Source: Candidatus Iainarchaeum sp.
GTDB taxonomy: Archaea > B1Sed10-29
Assembly: GCA_003553825.1 (NCBI GenBank)
Contig: PWFL01000052.1
Span: 1-7,010, forward strand
Length of the DNA: 7,010 bases
Direction: 5' to 3'
Shown: positions 5,335-7,010 of the stretch, piece by piece
Numbering within the stretch: the first letter of the stretch is position 1
Layout: every line of letters begins with the position of its first letter
Program-made: the position numbers and the translations under genes
The notes under the pieces: generated by a model
What the model saw: the letters and a program-made list of their open reading frames with translations, nothing else
Databases searched by the model: none
What the model was told of the DNA's origin: nothing

Positions 5335-6831
5335 ATGACTCTTGGAAAGATAATCGCGACCGAAGAAACACCAACACCAACTAAGGTACACTTTGTAACC
5401 GACAAGGACCTAGTTGACAAGGACCAATACATCAAGTTCAATTCTCCACAAGGAAAAGTAATAGGAAGAGTAGAAGATCTACATAAAACCAATAGATACT
5501 TCGATTCACCTGAATCAATTACACAGATAGAAAAAACAGGGATGGAAGTAACTGATAAATTCCCAACGGAAGAATGGGAACACACAGTAGGAGAGGTAAA
5601 AGCTCTGGGCATATACAGAGAAAACAAAATAGAGAGACCTACAAAACCACCCGCACCAGGAACCGAAGTAAAAGAACCAAAGGAAGAAGTACTAAGAAAC
5701 TTCCTTGGCCTAGAAGAACAGGGAAATGGACTTGAAATAGGAGAACTACAGCATCACGGAATAACGAGCGAACTGAGCCTAACTGATCTATTCCAAAAAC
5801 ACTTAGCTGTACTAGCACAAACAGGAGCTGGAAAGACCTATACCGTGTCCGTATTAATGGAAGAGCTCCTTGAAAGACAACCCGAGGAGGGAAGACTCGC
5901 TTCTCTAGTCATAGACGTGCACGGAGAGTACAAGAGCCTAGCCCAATCGGAAAAATACAAAAACAGAGTAAAGGTAGTGAATGGAAAGGAATTCAGGATA
6001 CCTGTGAATTCACTGAGCGCCTCGGACTTCAAGAAATTCATACCAGGAATGAGAAAACCACAGGAAAGAGAGCTATCATCAGCCATAGAAAAACTCAGAT
6101 ACAGAGACAAACCTTACGGAATAGAAGATATCATCAAAATGATCTCAAAAGATGATGAAATACACGAAGAAGTGCAAAGAGTTCTTCCAAGATGGCTGGA
6201 AAGGATAAGTGGAGATCTATTCAGCAAAACAGGTTCAAGCGTAGAAAAACTGATGAATCCAGGACAACTCACAGTACTCGATCTAAGTGACTTGATAGAA
6301 TCAAAGAAAAGAGGAATGATAACCTCCTACATAGCTGAAAGACTATTCAACGCCAGGAGAAAAGAAGAAGTACCTCCATTCGTGCTCTTCGTAGAAGAAG
6401 CCCATAACTTCGCGAAAGAAGGCGTGGAAAAAGAAGCAAACATACCAAAAGGCATTATAGAAACAATAGCAAGGGAGGGAAGGAAATTCGGTGCGTCAAT
6501 CTGTCTAGTGAGTCAAAGACCAATGAAATTATCCACAACAGCTCTGAGTCAATGTAACACCCAGTTAATAATGAGGATAACCAATCCAAACGACCTGGAC
6601 CACATAACAAAAACCAGCGAAGGGATAGACGAAAAATCAAGGGACTCAATAACCACTCTACGCGTTGGAGAAGCACTACTACTAGGAGAAGCAGTTAACC
6701 ATCCAATATTCCTAAATATAAGAGAGAGAAGAACCAAGGAAGCTGAACTAGGTGAAGGACTGGAAGAACAGGCAAGAAAATTTGAACAACAAAAAAAGGA
6801 AAAACAAGAAGATGCGGAAGCATTCATCTAA
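5335..6831 (+). CDS. herA: HerA hexameric DNA translocase ATPase
   Basis: FtsK/VirB4-like motor that pumps duplex DNA and drives NurA during resection; acts as a hexameric ring in the cytoplasm. The 498 residues match the family length. Order: HAS-barrel (about 1-100), which docks NurA; Walker A AQTGAGKT (161-168, K167); the HerA-specific DVHGEY (194-199); Walker B VLFVEEAH (E354/E355); the REGRKFG segment (380-386) and SQRP (393-396) that contribute arginines and sensor residues at the subunit interface; and a C-terminal arm with GEALLLG and a charged tail. All motifs are intact. I chose the ATG at 5335, with GTGA five bases before it; a GTG at 5326 would add three residues. It is the second gene of the nurA-herA operon, and the tbp gene follows from its own promoter. 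Confidence 0.96.
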   Translation: MTLGKIIATEETPTPTKVHFVTDKDLVDKDQYIKFNSPQGKVIGRVEDLHKTNRYFDSPESITQIEKTGMEVTDKFPTEEWEHTVGEVKALGIYRENKIERPTKPPAPGTEVKEPKEEVLRNFLGLEEQGNGLEIGELQHHGITSELSLTDLFQKHLAVLAQTGAGKTYTVSVLMEELLERQPEEGRLASLVIDVHGEYKSLAQSEKYKNRVKVVNGKEFRIPVNSLSASDFKKFIPGMRKPQERELSSAIEKLRYRDKPYGIEDIIKMISKDDEIHEEVQRVLPRWLERISGDLFSKTGSSVEKLMNPGQLTVLDLSDLIESKKRGMITSYIAERLFNARRKEEVPPFVLFVEEAHNFAKEGVEKEANIPKGIIETIAREGRKFGASICLVSQRPMKLSTTALSQCNTQLIMRITNPNDLDHITKTSEGIDEKSRDSITTLRVGEALLLGEAVNHPIFLNIRERRTKEAELGEGLEEQARKFEQQKKEKQEDAEAFI

Positions 6832-6857
6832 CCATGAAAAAATTAACTTGGATTCAA

Positions 6858-6869
6858 CCTTTATAAAGG
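6858..6869 (+). promoter_or_regulatory. Palindromic TATA box of tbp
   Basis: CCTTTATAAAGG is a perfect 12-bp palindrome centred at 6863-6864. It predicts transcription from about 6889, after the end of herA, giving a 25-nt leader that includes the GGTGAT site. Symmetry leaves direction to the flanking BRE, which is not obvious here. Confidence 0.6.
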
Positions 6870-6904
6870 AGGGGAAGGAAAAGATAAACAACTACTTTTA
6901 AACG

Positions 6905-6910
6905 GGTGAT
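6905..6910 (+). promoter_or_regulatory. Ribosome binding site GGTGAT of tbp
   Basis: GGTGAT ends three bases before the ATG at 6914, the same arrangement as before the RHH antitoxin gene. Confidence 0.7.
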
Positions 6911-6913
6911 AAA

Positions 6914-7010
6914 ATGACAAACAGTATAGACTATAAGATTGTTAACCTAGTAGCATCAGCTGACCTAAAGAAAGAACTAGATCTCTACGGAATAGCCATG
7001 GAAGTAGACA
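6914..7010 (+). CDS. tbp: TATA-binding protein, N-terminal part (cut by window end)
   Basis: General transcription factor that binds and bends TATA boxes and recruits TFB and RNA polymerase. Only 32 codons plus one base are in the window. The reading IVNLVASADLKKELDLYGIA (9-28) matches the first strand and helix of the first TBP repeat, where archaeal proteins read roughly I-x-N-h-V-A-S-x-D-L-x-x-x-L-D-L. The short N-terminus (MTNSIDYK) is normal for archaeal TBP, which lacks the long eukaryotic extension. The start is fixed by the GGTGAT site and the promoter upstream. It follows herA by 82 bp on the same strand. With so little sequence, completeness and paralogue status cannot be judged. 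Confidence 0.88.
   Translation, partial: MTNSIDYKIVNLVASADLKKELDLYGIAMEVD

Overview
This is an AT-rich archaeal chromosome segment. The archaeal assignment rests on an adjacent NurA-HerA pair, a Pth2-type peptidyl-tRNA hydrolase, a CBS-zinc-ribbon protein, the start of a TATA-binding protein gene at the right edge, TATA-like boxes about 26 nt ahead of several starts (including probable leaderless genes) and GGTGA-type ribosome binding sites. Arginine is written mostly as AGA/AGG and isoleucine often as ATA. The lineage cannot be fixed from this window. A euryarchaeon or a DPANN-type archaeon would both fit.

The layout is two divergent arms that part in the intergenic region at about 4206-4302. 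The left arm is entirely on the minus strand. Reading away from the divergence point it holds: a very basic coiled-coil protein of unknown function; a ribbon-helix-helix antitoxin overlapping a PIN-like (DUF3368) toxin; Pth2; an Hjc-like PD-(D/E)XK nuclease; a CBS-zinc-ribbon protein; a four-CBS protein; and about 190 bp with no gene. The right arm is on the plus strand: nurA, herA, then the first 32 codons of tbp. The coding strand is purine-rich (mainly A) on both arms, so base skew flips at the divergence point.

Functionally, NurA-HerA is the archaeal DNA end-resection machine. The Hjc-like nuclease may act at branched DNA, although its active site has a QxK variant. The basic coiled-coil gene shares a divergent promoter region with nurA-herA, making it the most interesting unknown here. 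The RHH/PIN pair looks like an autoregulated toxin-antitoxin module: two TTAC-N4-GTAA sites flank its TATA box. The two CBS genes are 25 bp apart by the chosen starts and probably form an adenine-nucleotide-sensing pair; six CBS repeats all keep the G-h-x-T-x-x-D motif. The first of these genes appears to start at a non-canonical ATC codon. I found no rRNA, tRNA, CRISPR array, insertion sequence or integration site. No previously undescribed multi-gene system is proven by the sequence. The best candidates are the coiled-coil gene with nurA-herA, and the operator layout of the toxin-antitoxin promoter.
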